64,000 nucleotides of DNA from NCBI GenBank assembly GCA_965205055.1, contig OZ242030.1, forward strand, positions 3,162,001 to 3,226,000. Reading direction: 5' to 3'. This document shows, piece by piece, positions 1-8,695 of the stretch; position 1 is the first letter of the stretch, and each line of letters begins with the position of its first letter. The notes under the pieces are model-generated. The model did no database searches, was not told the origin of the DNA, and saw only the letters and a list, made by a program, of their open reading frames with translations. A program made the position numbers and the translations under genes. Source of the stretch: CBDBBY01 sp965205055. Lineage in GTDB: Bacteria; Pseudomonadota; Alphaproteobacteria; Rhodobacterales; Rhodobacteraceae.

Positions 1-365
1 CAGTACGGCGCGGACACATCCCGGACTGTCTCGATGAAGAACGGGACGGCTTGGAGGTCTTGCCGTGGTACGGCTTTACCCCGAACAGCGAGAAGCACCG
101 CTGCACGGCGCTCTTCGACACCTTCTCCGCCATCCGGCGCACGCTCCAAGCGTCGGCGTCGCGGGGCGTCTTCCGCAGGGCGCGGTCGATCAGTTTGGCC
201 ACCCGCTCGTCGTCGTAGGTGCGCGGTCGGCCCGGACGGAGCTCATCGCGGAGCCCCTTGATCCCCAGCTACAAAAACCCGTCGGCGCCACTTGCCGACC
301 GTCATCGATGGGAACCAGCGGCGAGAGAGGGCGTCTGCGAGCCATGATCGCTTCCTGTCCATATC
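1..365 (-). pseudogene. IS630-family transposase remnant, frameshifted and cut by window edge
   Basis: Read on the minus strand, pieces in different frames line up as an IS630-type transposase N-terminal half. First comes an HTH end with TVGKWRRRFVAG. Then GLRDELRPGRPRTY, which matches the family's linker. Then a second HTH with DAWSVRRMAEKVSKSAVQR, and finally FFIETVRDVSAPY, which normally precedes the DDE domain. At least two frameshifts separate the pieces, near 275-285 and near 40-50, so no intact protein is possible. The catalytic DDE domain would lie beyond the left edge. Inverted repeats were not located. The family assignment rests on motif recognition by eye. Confidence 0.65.
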
Positions 366-647
366 TGTGAAACGCCGCCGCTCTATGTGATGCAATTCAG
401 ACAGGAAACACCGGCGAAGACGCGGCATATTTTGTTAAAATGCGACTTGACAAAGATGCCGAACATGTCTTGGAACGAAACCGCCAAGATGTTGGGGACA
501 TCCTATTTTTTTGGTCATGGCGCTCTCGACCACTCTGGCCTGGTCAGCCCGTCCGTCAAGTATCGGAAAAATTCGACATTTGTATCTGCGCCGACTTTCA
601 GACGCATCGCGCCGCCATACCGGTGTTCGCCGGTGAAACCTCACTTG

Positions 648-1550
648 TCATGCCAAGTCCGTTCGGGCGAAATCGTTGCCCTTGTAGATGAGTTGGACTC
701 CTCTCGATGATGCGCAAGCATAGGCAAAGCAGTCCCCGAAATTCAGTTTGGCCTCATGGCCAGCTTCATTTCCGTAATTTCGCGCGGTCCACAGGGCGAG
801 CCGACCTATGTCTGGAGTGACAGCGATATCCCACGCCCCGATGCTTTCACAAAACTCGGCAACAATCCGCTCCGCCTCCTCGAGTTGTTCGGACGTAGGC
901 TTGACCTCGCCCGACCGAGATCGAGCCAAAACTGCTGCTGCTTCAAACCGGACTAGAGGTGAGACGAAACGCACGGCATCTCCCTCTTCAATGCGTTTCA
1001 CGAATTCCTCGTACCCAGTTTCCTCGTTCAGAATCGCCACAATGGCGGATGCATCGACGAACATCAGGCGCCGCCCCACATTTTCATCAGTGAATTCCTT
1101 CATGTTGAATGTGGGATCAGGCTTGCCGATTTCGTCAGCTTTGGACTGCAGTTTGCGGATGCGCTCCATGAGCGGCTTTGTTTCCTGCAATGCGTCCAGT
1201 TGTGTCTGCAATTCTGCGTGAGCAGCTTGAAATTGGCGAATATTTTCAATGAAAGACTTGTTTTTCAGCAGTGCGCCCAGTTGTGCATGCACATTCTTCA
1301 CAGCTTCAAATATGCGGAAACTCTCCATGAGCGACTTGTCACGCTGAATCACGTCCAAGTGTTCTTGAAATGCCGTGTTCGCGGCTTCAATTTCGTGTAT
1401 GTGCTCCATGAGCGGCTCGAGTCGTTGAATCACGTCCAAATGTTCTTGAAATGCCGCACGCAAAGCATCGGCTTGGTCCATAACTTCTGCTTGTTTGGCA
1501 ACCTCCGCATCCGAGGCGCCGACGTTTTTGTTTTGAGCGAAATGTGTCAT
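648..1550 (-). CDS. VapC-like PIN-domain toxin fused to four 27-residue coiled-coil repeats
   Basis: The C-terminal part (about residues 163-300) is a PIN ribonuclease domain. It begins MFVDASAIVAIL, exactly where free-standing VapC toxins start, and keeps the acidic residues D166, E203, D273 and D293 expected to bind the metal. The N-terminal part is unlike VapC: residues 33-59, 60-86, 87-113 and 114-140 are four tandem 27-residue units. The first two share AFQEHLDVIQR; the later two are more diverged (for example LQTQLDALQETKPLMERI). They are predicted by eye to be helical or coiled-coil. No separate VapB-type antitoxin gene is visible next to it. VapC proteins usually cleave tRNA or other RNA; whether this fusion is active, self-inhibited or a relic of an antitoxin-toxin read-through is unknown. 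The stop codon is intact. Confidence 0.75.
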   Translation of the reverse strand: MTHFAQNKNVGASDAEVAKQAEVMDQADALRAAFQEHLDVIQRLEPLMEHIHEIEAANTAFQEHLDVIQRDKSLMESFRIFEAVKNVHAQLGALLKNKSFIENIRQFQAAHAELQTQLDALQETKPLMERIRKLQSKADEIGKPDPTFNMKEFTDENVGRRLMFVDASAIVAILNEETGYEEFVKRIEEGDAVRFVSPLVRFEAAAVLARSRSGEVKPTSEQLEEAERIVAEFCESIGAWDIAVTPDIGRLALWTARNYGNEAGHEAKLNFGDCFAYACASSRGVQLIYKGNDFARTDLA

Positions 1551-1761
1551 TTTGCATAACCTGCAGCTTGATGCCCATGTACACTAAAACCGGCGTTTGC
1601 CGATAGGCATCCACAAAAAAAGGTTGCGTCCCATTTTTGTTCAGACGCCAGCGCGACAAGCTCTCCAATCGAAGCAGTGGGCCCAATGATTGTTTTCGAT
1701 GCAGCATTTGATGGCGGGCAGAGCGCTGGCACCCGCTCCGACCAGCGGCGCCTCGTCCTTC

Positions 1762-2010
1762 TCAACCCAAAAAAGGGAGGCACCCGTGATGTGGCGCCCG
1801 CCGCTTCATCAAACAGATCAGGCTGAGTGCTTTATCCAGATAGCACGCTCTTTGGCAGGCGGCGACGAAGTGTTCGAAGTTATCGTCCAGTTGCAGGCAT
1901 TCGCCTCTTTCCCGTTGTACAGTTCAATGAATTCCGAGAGCGGCTTCTCAATCTGCTTGACGGAATCGCAGACGCCGCCCCTGAGTCGGCAAGCATCGAA
2001 TGGACTCTAG
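1762..2010 (-). pseudogene. Possible decayed coding remnant, family unknown
   Basis: On the minus strand, protein-like text is spread over two frames: EKPLSEFIELYNGKEA, then after a frame change ECLQLDDNFEHFVAACQR and a terminus ending in a TGA near 1762. The amino-acid mix looks more coding-like than the neighbouring frames, but I do not recognise a family and no complete ORF exists. The rest of 1551-2224 shows nothing I can support. Confidence 0.25.
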
Positions 2011-2224
2011 CGCATTGAACCGCACATCAGACGTCGATCCTGGAATTCGTCGATCTGCGCAACGGGATGAATGCGAAGACTGGCAGTCAGGCGACAAGCC
2101 CTCGCTTTACGGGCGGATTGAGACCGTCTCCATGAACGGTGATTATCCAATCGTAAATCGGCATGAAAAATTGATCCCTACACCTTTCTCTGCACTTGAT
2201 GCACGGTTGGCGAAGTCGTCAGTC

Positions 2225-2765
2225 GAACCGCCGTTTCGAACGCTCTTGAAGTTCAGCGATAGGAATGCCGGATGCGGAGCGATCGCGACGATCAGGTCTT
2301 TGGCGCATGGCTGCCTATCCAAGCACCCAGCCTGCAGGAAGCCCGGACGCCTTTGAGCGTCACGGCTGACGGCCCGATCATGATCACGATACCGGAAATT
2401 CGCGTCTGCAGGAAGTCGCTTGGAGATGGTTTGCCAGTGGAAGCATATATGCTAGAGTCATATTTGATTTTTATTTTGGAGCGCAGTGATGGTGGTGGAA
2501 ATTATACAGGGAATTTCGATCCTTTTAGGGGCGATTGCCTACCTGGCTTTTCCTATATGGCTTATGGGCCCGATATGCGAAAAAGGGTGGCATAGAATGT
2601 CCTTTGGACCTTACATTATTTCTGCGGGGCTATCACTGTATCTCATTGCAGGGTTGGGAGTTATGTTCAAAATATTTTTCTGAATGGCTTCGCTTGCCTT
2701 ATCGCGCGCGACAGTTGATTCAGCGTGCGGTTGAACTGGCTTCGCGGACCGAAGGGGTTAGGGTC
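2225..2765 (+). repeat. Duplicated segment, copy 1
   Basis: About 540 bases that reappear in diverged form at 3268-3837. Both copies share upstream blocks (tcgaacgctctt, gcccggacgc/acccggacgc, gagcgtc-cggctgacggccc, ggaaattcgcg), the enclosed 65-codon gene, and a downstream block starting ctgaatggcttcgct. The divergence includes small indels, so this is an old duplication rather than an assembly artefact. Confidence 0.75.
2486..2683 (+). CDS. Small two-helix membrane protein, paralogue 1
   Basis: A 65-codon ORF starting with GTG behind a ggag motif. The product has a hydrophobic N-terminal helix (about residues 5-27), a polar loop with GPICEKGWH, and a second hydrophobic helix to the C-terminus. 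It is clearly paralogous to the protein at 3563-3760. Shared features are the start context, length, the EIIQG/ETIQG opening, AFPIWL, GPI-x-x-(K/R)GWH, and the spacing of the second helix. Purifying conservation of the loop between two copies diverged in DNA suggests a real gene. The function is unknown. Small hydrophobic two-helix proteins can be toxins or membrane-stress factors, but nothing here shows that. No partner gene is adjacent. Confidence 0.6.
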   Translation: MMVVEIIQGISILLGAIAYLAFPIWLMGPICEKGWHRMSFGPYIISAGLSLYLIAGLGVMFKIFF

Positions 2766-3267
2766 GGCCAGGTTTCAGTCGGATTGAGGATTCCAAGAAT
2801 GCGTTTCATGATTCTTGGTCAAGCAACATATGCTACCTTCGAATCACCGAACCGAAGCGAAAAAACGTGAGACTGACGCAACCCAATAAACATGGAACGC
2901 ACCGGTCATGGCCCCTGAAGCTGGCGCCGCGGAGGTGAAAACTCGTGCGCCTCTTGCCAAGACCAATCCCGATCAAGCAGATCCTCTCCAAAGCGGACTT
3001 CGATTTCAATTGCGGATTGTCCATTCCGACATTGCACTTCCGGATGCCGCCGGGAGGGACCTCCACTCCATCGGTCGCGCATGTCCAGTACCGGTTCCAA
3101 AGCCCGCTGCGCAGGGATGAACGGCATCAATGTTGTTCGGCTCCGCTTCGTCAATTGTCATTCCGCTTGCTCCTTGGTGTTGAGGAGCCAATGGTGGAAG
3201 CATGAGACGCGGCGGAATCCAGTGCCTATCTGAGCACTCAATGCGCCGCTGACCTCGGCTGTCGGGC
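2766..3267. other. Gene-free stretch between the duplicated copies
   Basis: About 500 bases separating the two copies of the duplication. Several short ORFs exist on both strands, but none has a recognisable motif, a ribosome binding site or a paralogue in the window. I see nothing else supportable. Confidence 0.4.
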
Positions 3268-3837
3268 GAATCGGGGATTCGAACGCTCTTCAAGTTCGGC
3301 GATGGGGATGCCGGCAGTGGAGACGATTGCGAAGACCGGACGCGTTCATTTGCGCGACGGCAAGTCGATCAGGTCTTTCGCTTCCGGTTGCCAGCCAAGG
3401 CACCCGGCATGCGGGAAACCCGGACGCTTTTGAGCGTCGCGGCTGACGGCCCAATCGTGACCCTGACATCGGAAATTCGCGCCTGCAGAACTCGCTTGGA
3501 GATGGGTTGCTAATGGAAGCATATCTGCTAAAATTTATTTTGCTTTTCATTTTGGATGCACGGTGACGGCAGTGGAAACCATACAGGGAATTTTGGTCAT
3601 CTCTGGTATAATTGCCTTCGCGGCTTTTCCCATATGGCTTGTCGGCCCGATATACGACAGAGGGTGGCATAAATTCCCTGCTACGCCTTTCATTTACTCT
3701 GCGGCGTTAGTACTGTATATTTTAGGAGGGTTCGGCATTCTAAACGCAATGTTTGGCTGAATGGCTTCGCTCGCCGTACTGCTCGCGACGGTCGATTTGG
3801 TGTGCGGTTGACATGGCCTCGTGGCCCGAGCGGGTCC
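3268..3837 (+). repeat. Duplicated segment, copy 2
   Basis: Diverged direct repeat of 2225-2765, about 1.07 kb downstream in the same orientation. It contains the second 65-codon membrane protein gene and the same flanking blocks on both sides, with an extra stretch of a few tens of bases around 3330-3370 relative to copy 1. Confidence 0.75.
3563..3760 (+). CDS. Small two-helix membrane protein, paralogue 2
   Basis: A 65-codon GTG-start ORF and paralogue of the gene at 2486-2683. The first hydrophobic helix includes ILVISGIIAFAAFPIWL, the loop is GPIYDRGWH, and the second helix ends FGILNAMFG. The acidic-basic pair before GWH (DR here, EK in copy 1) is conserved in character. Length and start codon are identical to copy 1, which supports translation of both. 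It lies inside the duplicated segment, 343 bases before the convergent end of kdsB. Function unknown. Confidence 0.6.
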   Translation: MTAVETIQGILVISGIIAFAAFPIWLVGPIYDRGWHKFPATPFIYSAALVLYILGGFGILNAMFG

Positions 3838-4102
3838 AGTTCAGACTAGATTTCTTTCGGATTGCGGGCCTCTGGAAGCAGGATTCGGCCCTTTTCAAGC
3901 TTTGATGTCGTCTGGCCGATTTGATCCGGCTGAGGATCTGGCGCATTTTTTATGAGATAAACCGACTTCATGGGCGAAGTTGTTGGAAACGGTTCAGTTG
4001 TCGGAAATCTGCAAATCACGGCCTTCCTGCCGAAGACAAAATAGCTTTGGATACTGGAACTCGGAACATTCCGACGGCTTGGATGCCGGTTCCAGCGAAA
4101 TC
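3838..4102. other. Intergenic region before the 3' end of kdsB
   Basis: No gene, RNA or clear terminator hairpin seen here. It separates the decayed left flank from the kdsB-cysQ unit. Confidence 0.4.
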
Positions 4103-4903
4103 TTATTCAATTCCTGAAGCCGCCAGCCTTTCCTCGACCCGTTCAATGTCGTCCGGAATATTGACTTCCCAGAACGAACGTCCCCTCGCCTCGACCTCGA
4201 CGCACTGGATGTTTTCTCCGTTCTCCAGAAACCGCAGCTGTTCAAGCCCTTCAATCAATTCCAGCCTGCCCGGCGGCTGATCGGAATACCATCTCAGCGC
4301 ACTCGGCGTGTAAGCGTATGCCCCGACGTGATGGAAGACCTCTGTCGAATCCGATGCCGAGTATTGATCCTGCGTCCAAGGAACGATCTCTTTGGAAAAG
4401 TACAGCGCCTTTCCTTGGCCGTCGAACACGGCCGTGGTGCCTCCGACTTTCTGGTTGCTCCGATCCTTTCTGAACTCCGCCAGCGCGGCGCCGTCGCACC
4501 TGATGACCGGCGTTGCGACCTTCAAGTCAGGGGTCTTGCGCATCGCCGCCACGAGCTGCTCCACGAACCAAGGCGGCGTCAACGGCGCATCGCCTTGCAC
4601 ATTCACGATGATCTCGTGCCGTCTGCTCAGCTTTTCGAGCGCCTGGGCGCATCTTTCAGTGCCGTTCCTGCAATCGGGCGAGGTCATCACCGCTTCGCCG
4701 CCGAACGCAAGAACTTCGTCGCGAATGCGAACATCGTCCGTCGCGACAACGATCCGGTCGACTCCGCCGGCCGATGCCGCGGCCTCCCACGTCCGCTGTA
4801 TCAATGTCTTGGAAGCACCTTTCGCGCCCCGAAGCGGCTCAAGCGGCTTGCCCGGAAATCTCGATGAAGAGAATCGGGCTGGAATTAATATGAGCACAGA
4901 CAC
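4103..4903 (-). CDS. kdsB: 3-deoxy-manno-octulosonate cytidylyltransferase (CMP-KDO synthetase)
   Basis: Activates KDO with CTP to CMP-KDO, the donor for the inner core of lipopolysaccharide, in the cytoplasm. The nucleotide-binding opening VLILIPARFSSSRFPGKPL is diagnostic of KdsB, followed by VVATDD, NVQGDAPL and the C-terminal PDDIERVEERL. I place the start at the GTG 4903, four bases after the cysQ stop. That gives 266 residues, normal for the family, with gggggaa upstream as ribosome binding site; a longer in-frame extension to 5002 would overlap cysQ by almost 100 bases and is not conserved-looking. Co-transcription and translational coupling with cysQ are likely. The pair is a common alphaproteobacterial neighbourhood. 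Confidence 0.95.
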   Translation of the reverse strand: MSVLILIPARFSSSRFPGKPLEPLRGAKGASKTLIQRTWEAAASAGGVDRIVVATDDVRIRDEVLAFGGEAVMTSPDCRNGTERCAQALEKLSRRHEIIVNVQGDAPLTPPWFVEQLVAAMRKTPDLKVATPVIRCDGAALAEFRKDRSNQKVGGTTAVFDGQGKALYFSKEIVPWTQDQYSASDSTEVFHHVGAYAYTPSALRWYSDQPPGRLELIEGLEQLRFLENGENIQCVEVEARGRSFWEVNIPDDIERVEERLAASGIE

Positions 4904-4907
4904 CGCT

Positions 4908-5705
4908 TCACCGTTCCCCCAAATCCAGTCCGGAGCCGCTCGCAATGAAAGCGGGGTTCTCGTAGCCGGGTTTGCCATATGAAAGCGGTCTTCGGTCGTC
5001 AAGCTTGAGAACTTCGCCCCCTACGGATGCAAGCACGGCGTGGCCGGCAGCGGTGTCCCACTCCATGGTGGGACCGAAGCGGGGATACAAATCAGCCTCG
5101 CCAGTCGCGAGCAGGCAGAATTTCAAGGAGGAGGATTGATAATCCACGCTGGCGACATGGAAAGGGCGGAGGAATTCATCGAGCCTCCTGCTGCTGGACG
5201 CGGAATGCGAAACGACAACCTTCAACGCTCTTTCGGCGCTTGCCGACTCATTGCTGCCAATTCTTCGTTGGGACGACGCCGTTCCGTCCCGGCGCCACTC
5301 AATCGCGCGTCCGGCGGCGGACGTGCAAAACATCCACCCGAACGCAGGCGCGCTGACCACGCCGAACTTGGGGCGGCCGTCTGCGACAAATGCGATGTTG
5401 ACTGTGAATTCATCGCTGCCGCGCGCAAACCCTCTCGTCCCGTCGAGCGGATCAACGATGAAAAAGTTGCGCGCCGCTGCCGAATGGGAACTCGCGTTCT
5501 CTTCGCTGACGACATGAACGCCGCCGAACGATTGCTCCAAGCCGTCGCGAATAATCCGGTCCGCCGCAAGATCCGCTTCCGTAACCGGGCTCCCGTCGAA
5601 CTTTCTTTCCACCTCCATTCCGGCAGAATTGCGTACGTCCATGATCGCGTCGCCTGCGAGGCGCGCCAGCCGGATGAACTCGGCCTCCATTTTCTGGTAA
5701 TCCAT
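4908..5705 (-). CDS. cysQ: 3'(2'),5'-bisphosphate nucleotidase, inositol monophosphatase family
   Basis: Hydrolyses 3'-phosphoadenosine-5'-phosphate left over from sulfate assimilation; a cytoplasmic Mg-dependent phosphatase of the inositol monophosphatase superfamily. The metal site motifs are intact: SPVTEADLAAD (about 39-49), EEN, DPLDGTRGF (about 85-93) and WDTAAGHAVLASVGG near the C-terminus. At 265 residues it has the usual CysQ length. It is upstream of kdsB with a 4-base gap, so they form one transcription unit. A broader inositol-phosphatase activity cannot be excluded from sequence alone, but the DPLDGTRGF form favours CysQ. Confidence 0.9.
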   Translation of the reverse strand: MDYQKMEAEFIRLARLAGDAIMDVRNSAGMEVERKFDGSPVTEADLAADRIIRDGLEQSFGGVHVVSEENASSHSAAARNFFIVDPLDGTRGFARGSDEFTVNIAFVADGRPKFGVVSAPAFGWMFCTSAAGRAIEWRRDGTASSQRRIGSNESASAERALKVVVSHSASSSRRLDEFLRPFHVASVDYQSSSLKFCLLATGEADLYPRFGPTMEWDTAAGHAVLASVGGEVLKLDDRRPLSYGKPGYENPAFIASGSGLDLGER

Positions 5706-5894
5706 CGGCCTTTCCTCGAACCGCCGTCGATCAACCTTCCTGATTTGCGGCGGACCTGCAACTCCGTCGCCAAGGCGGAGTCTTAACGACAGGCCAAATC
5801 AGACTCGGAGACCAATTATGTCCCGAAAACCGGCACGACATTGAAGCGGCGTTTGAAGAAGGCGACCGCTGCGCTCCGCAGTTCAAATTGCTCG

Positions 5895-7658
5895 TCAAGC
5901 TGGGCGCTTCCTTTCTTTTTCGGCATACGGGCGGTATTCCAATAGCGCCGCTCGGCCTTCAATGGCCATAATTCTTACGCTCAACTCAACCCCGTTCGCG
6001 TCTGTAAGGCGCAGATCCTCGCCGAGCGCAAAATGCACCGGTTGGGGCATGCCCCGATTTATGGTGGCGTCATAGGCGAACAGCGAGGTTCGATCATGGT
6101 TGTCGCGTACCGGCTGCAGTCGACCGCGGAAACCGGGCAGGCCACCAGTCCTATCGGTGAAAATTGCTGCTCCGCCTTCCGACAAAGCGGGCAATTCGAT
6201 CAGGAGCTCGCCCCGGCTTGGCATCCACTCTCGCATCACGCGCGCGCCGAGTCCGGGCGCGGCGGCGAGCACCGTCATCGGGAGCACCGTCGTATGCAGG
6301 TCGACGGCCGCTTCGCCGCTTCGGTCCGTCGTCGCGCGCTTCCAAGTTTTATTTGGATACAGCATGACCAGATCCGCGCCGACTACAGGAAGACCGTCTG
6401 ACCGCACGGCAATGACAACGCGCGTCGGAATCGTTTCCTGCGGCGCGGCGGGGATGACAAGGAGAACTTCCGAGTCATCTATCACGCGGTATTCGGGAGG
6501 TTTCCCGCAAAGCGCCCGGGTTTCGCGCATTATGTTCGGAACGCCGGCGCCCCGGCGCTCCATAAGGTACATCCTGTCCTCCGACCCTCGAATATCGCCC
6601 ACCGTCACTCGTCCGAGCACGGATGCCAAGATCTGATTGCGGGCGGCCTGCCGAACATCCATGCTGTCCACTGGGAGGTTGTTGGGAAGCGCGCCGGGAG
6701 ACTGGATTTCCAATCGGTCATCAAAAATCGAAATCCGAATCCTACTGCCCCTTATGGAATAATCGCGATGCGCCACCGCGTTGACTATGGCCTCGAACAA
6801 TGCCTTTGCGCTGTATTGCGGCATGTCTATTCGCCACGGCTCTTTGCGCGCCGCAACGCTCATGTTGCGGACCGCGAAGGCCGCGGCGTCGGCAATCTGC
6901 TGGTCAAGCGGACCGACAATTTCTCGCGCATCAATTTGTCCGGAGGCTCTATCGGTTCCCCTGTACCGAGTTGCCATGATGCCTGCATTGGGCAGCCATT
7001 GCTCTGGGTTCGGTGTGCAGAACAGCACTCCGGCCACCGTGGCGCGCTCAATGCCGACTTCGTCGAACGCCAGAAGCGCCATCTTCCTGAGCGCCGAGCG
7101 GGGATTCATTGCACCCTTCGTGCTCAGCAACGGCTTCCAGAGCGATTCTTTCAAGGTTTCGGGCCCGGTATTCGGCACAATCTGTTCGTCGAACCTACAG
7201 GAGCGAGCTTGCCCGCGTCGCTGCGCCAGACGCAACCGCTCATCATGCGCCATCCTGCGTTTCGAGGCACCAACCCGGATGTAGCTTCCTCCCGGACTGT
7301 AATGCTGCGATTCACCTCTCGGGACTTGTAAAAGCAATATCCGCTCGCCGCTGGGAAGTGCCGCGTGCCGCAGGTCGGGGCGCACAGGAGGCCTGACGGC
7401 GTCGGTGCATACTTCGACCAGAAAGGAATCCAATGCGGCGATTTGCGCTCGGGTCAGATCCTGCGGCGTTCCGTCATCGGCGATGCCGCAGAGTATGCCG
7501 CCGCCATCCGCATTGGCGAACGCTGCAATCTCATCCGCCCAATCGTTGCGTCCGGGGCTGCTCGGCTTGCCTCCGCGAAATTCAATTTGTTTGAACTCCC
7601 AAAATTTATCTTCGCCCAAATGCAACTGGCGCACTATGTCCTCAATGCCTTCGCTCAC
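5895..7658 (-). CDS. AlbA_2 (Schlafen-type) and HATPase domain protein with C-terminal beta-sandwich
   Basis: N-terminal AlbA_2 domain (about 1-130) with EFKQIEFRGG, an AFANADGGGILCGI core and GSYIRVGASKRRM, as in putative DNA-binding or Schlafen-like proteins. The middle contains LFEAIVNAVAHRDY, the N-box of the GHKL/HATPase_c_4 domain common in this family, then GAGVPNIM. The last 170 residues look like a carboxypeptidase-regulatory type beta-sandwich (GLPVVGADLVMLYPN, TTDRSGEAAVDL). I choose the GTG at 7658 because aaggaga lies six bases upstream; the ORF extends to a TTG at 7676. The GTG overlaps the stop of a small upstream ORF (GTGA). Proteins of this architecture occur as regulators and in defence neighbourhoods; no specific role can be assigned. 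A second member is at 42620-44689. Confidence 0.8.
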   Translation of the reverse strand: MSEGIEDIVRQLHLGEDKFWEFKQIEFRGGKPSSPGRNDWADEIAAFANADGGGILCGIADDGTPQDLTRAQIAALDSFLVEVCTDAVRPPVRPDLRHAALPSGERILLLQVPRGESQHYSPGGSYIRVGASKRRMAHDERLRLAQRRGQARSCRFDEQIVPNTGPETLKESLWKPLLSTKGAMNPRSALRKMALLAFDEVGIERATVAGVLFCTPNPEQWLPNAGIMATRYRGTDRASGQIDAREIVGPLDQQIADAAAFAVRNMSVAARKEPWRIDMPQYSAKALFEAIVNAVAHRDYSIRGSRIRISIFDDRLEIQSPGALPNNLPVDSMDVRQAARNQILASVLGRVTVGDIRGSEDRMYLMERRGAGVPNIMRETRALCGKPPEYRVIDDSEVLLVIPAAPQETIPTRVVIAVRSDGLPVVGADLVMLYPNKTWKRATTDRSGEAAVDLHTTVLPMTVLAAAPGLGARVMREWMPSRGELLIELPALSEGGAAIFTDRTGGLPGFRGRLQPVRDNHDRTSLFAYDATINRGMPQPVHFALGEDLRLTDANGVELSVRIMAIEGRAALLEYRPYAEKERKRPA

Positions 7659-7861
7659 CGATCTTCTCCTTGCCAAGGCGTTCCGAGACGGGCGTCGGGT
7701 CTGGCACCCTTGCTCAACAGATTCTTTCCATCGCGAACGGCTTGCAAACCGCCGGCGACGAGTTGGCGCGTCTCCAATGCATTCACAGTTTCAGTCGACA
7801 CTCGCCATCGCCTCCATTCTGGAGAGAATTTTTCCTTTCCGGCAAATTGAATACAGCGCAT
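7655..7861 (-). CDS. Small hypothetical protein coupled to the AlbA_2 gene
   Basis: A 68-residue ORF whose TGA overlaps the GTG start of the AlbA_2 gene by four bases (GTGA), the arrangement expected for translational coupling. The protein is basic and includes STETVNALETRQLVAGG and a C-terminus GTPWQGEDR. No family is recognised. The overlap plus the Shine-Dalgarno sequence lying inside this ORF's end argue for a real two-gene unit, but the ATG has no good ribosome binding site and coding potential is uncertain. 7862-7998 has no other gene. Confidence 0.4.
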   Translation of the reverse strand: MRCIQFAGKEKFSPEWRRWRVSTETVNALETRQLVAGGLQAVRDGKNLLSKGARPDARLGTPWQGEDR

Positions 7862-7998
7862 CTCGCTGCCGCTGGCTCTTCATTGAATCCTCGCGAAGCG
7901 TGGCGAAGGGAGCGATCGGACCCGCAATCGCATGCATTTTCGCAACAGCTTTCAGAATTCAAGGTCGTTTTCGGGTCCGAAGGGTCTTTGCACCGCGT

Positions 7999-8628
7999 TC
8001 AATCGACGACGCGGAGCGTAAGATTGATCCGGCCGCCATCCCTAAGCAGGTCGGAGGTCCCGAACTTGATCCGATCGACGCCGTGATAAACAAGGCGGGC
8101 GGAGCCTCCCATCACGACGACGTCTCCCGAATGGAGCCATACGGATTCGGTTCGCCCGCCGCGCTGAAGATTTCCGATGCGGAACAGCGCGTCGTCGCCG
8201 AGCGAAATCGAAACCACCGGCCAATCGAAATTGGCTTCGTCGCAGTCCCGGTGCATGCCCATTCTTGCGTCTTCGCCGTAGAAATTTATCAAACAGCATT
8301 CCGGTTCGCGCTCCAATCCGGTGACCTCCCGCCAGACCCGGAGCACCGATGCCGGAATCGGCGGCCAGGACGCGCCGCTCGGATGCCCGGGCTCGTACCG
8401 GTAGCCCTTCAGGTCGGAATGCCAGCCGTATTTGCCGGCGGATGTCGTTCTGACCGACATCCGCCGCCCGTAGGGAGTCATGGGCGAATACATGGGGGCC
8501 TTGGAAGCGACGCCGCGAATCTCGCGTATCATGCCTTCCTGCTCGCCTTTTGAGAGATGACCGGCGCAGATTTTGAATCCGCGCACCGTGCGCGGCTCGG
8601 GTTCTGTCGGATTATGCATTTGATTCAT
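7999..8628 (-). CDS. alkB: Alpha-ketoglutarate-dependent DNA/RNA dealkylase AlkB
   Basis: Oxidative demethylase that repairs 1-methyladenine and 3-methylcytosine using Fe(II), oxygen and 2-oxoglutarate. The iron ligands are H126 and D128 (MGMHRDCDE) and H182 (VYHGVDR). The 2-oxoglutarate-binding arginine region is intact as R200-x-N202 to R206 (RINLTLR). INFYGEDARMGMH and the substrate-lid segment around WHSDLKGYRYEP are as in AlkB. Length 209 is normal. The gene stands alone, divergent from dnaK, and no ada gene is adjacent. Confidence 0.95.
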   Translation of the reverse strand: MNQMHNPTEPEPRTVRGFKICAGHLSKGEQEGMIREIRGVASKAPMYSPMTPYGRRMSVRTTSAGKYGWHSDLKGYRYEPGHPSGASWPPIPASVLRVWREVTGLEREPECCLINFYGEDARMGMHRDCDEANFDWPVVSISLGDDALFRIGNLQRGGRTESVWLHSGDVVVMGGSARLVYHGVDRIKFGTSDLLRDGGRINLTLRVVD

Positions 8629-8695
8629 GACGTTAGCGGACCGAAAGCCGAAACGCCGAATTGCATCGCGGAATGCGGCGATTCTCGGCGGCCGA

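Noticed and set aside
3265..3285. tRNA-like T-arm text (gttcgaatcccc on the minus strand)
   Set aside because: The bases flanking the loop do not pair and no acceptor or anticodon stem can be built; the stretch is part of the duplicated segment.
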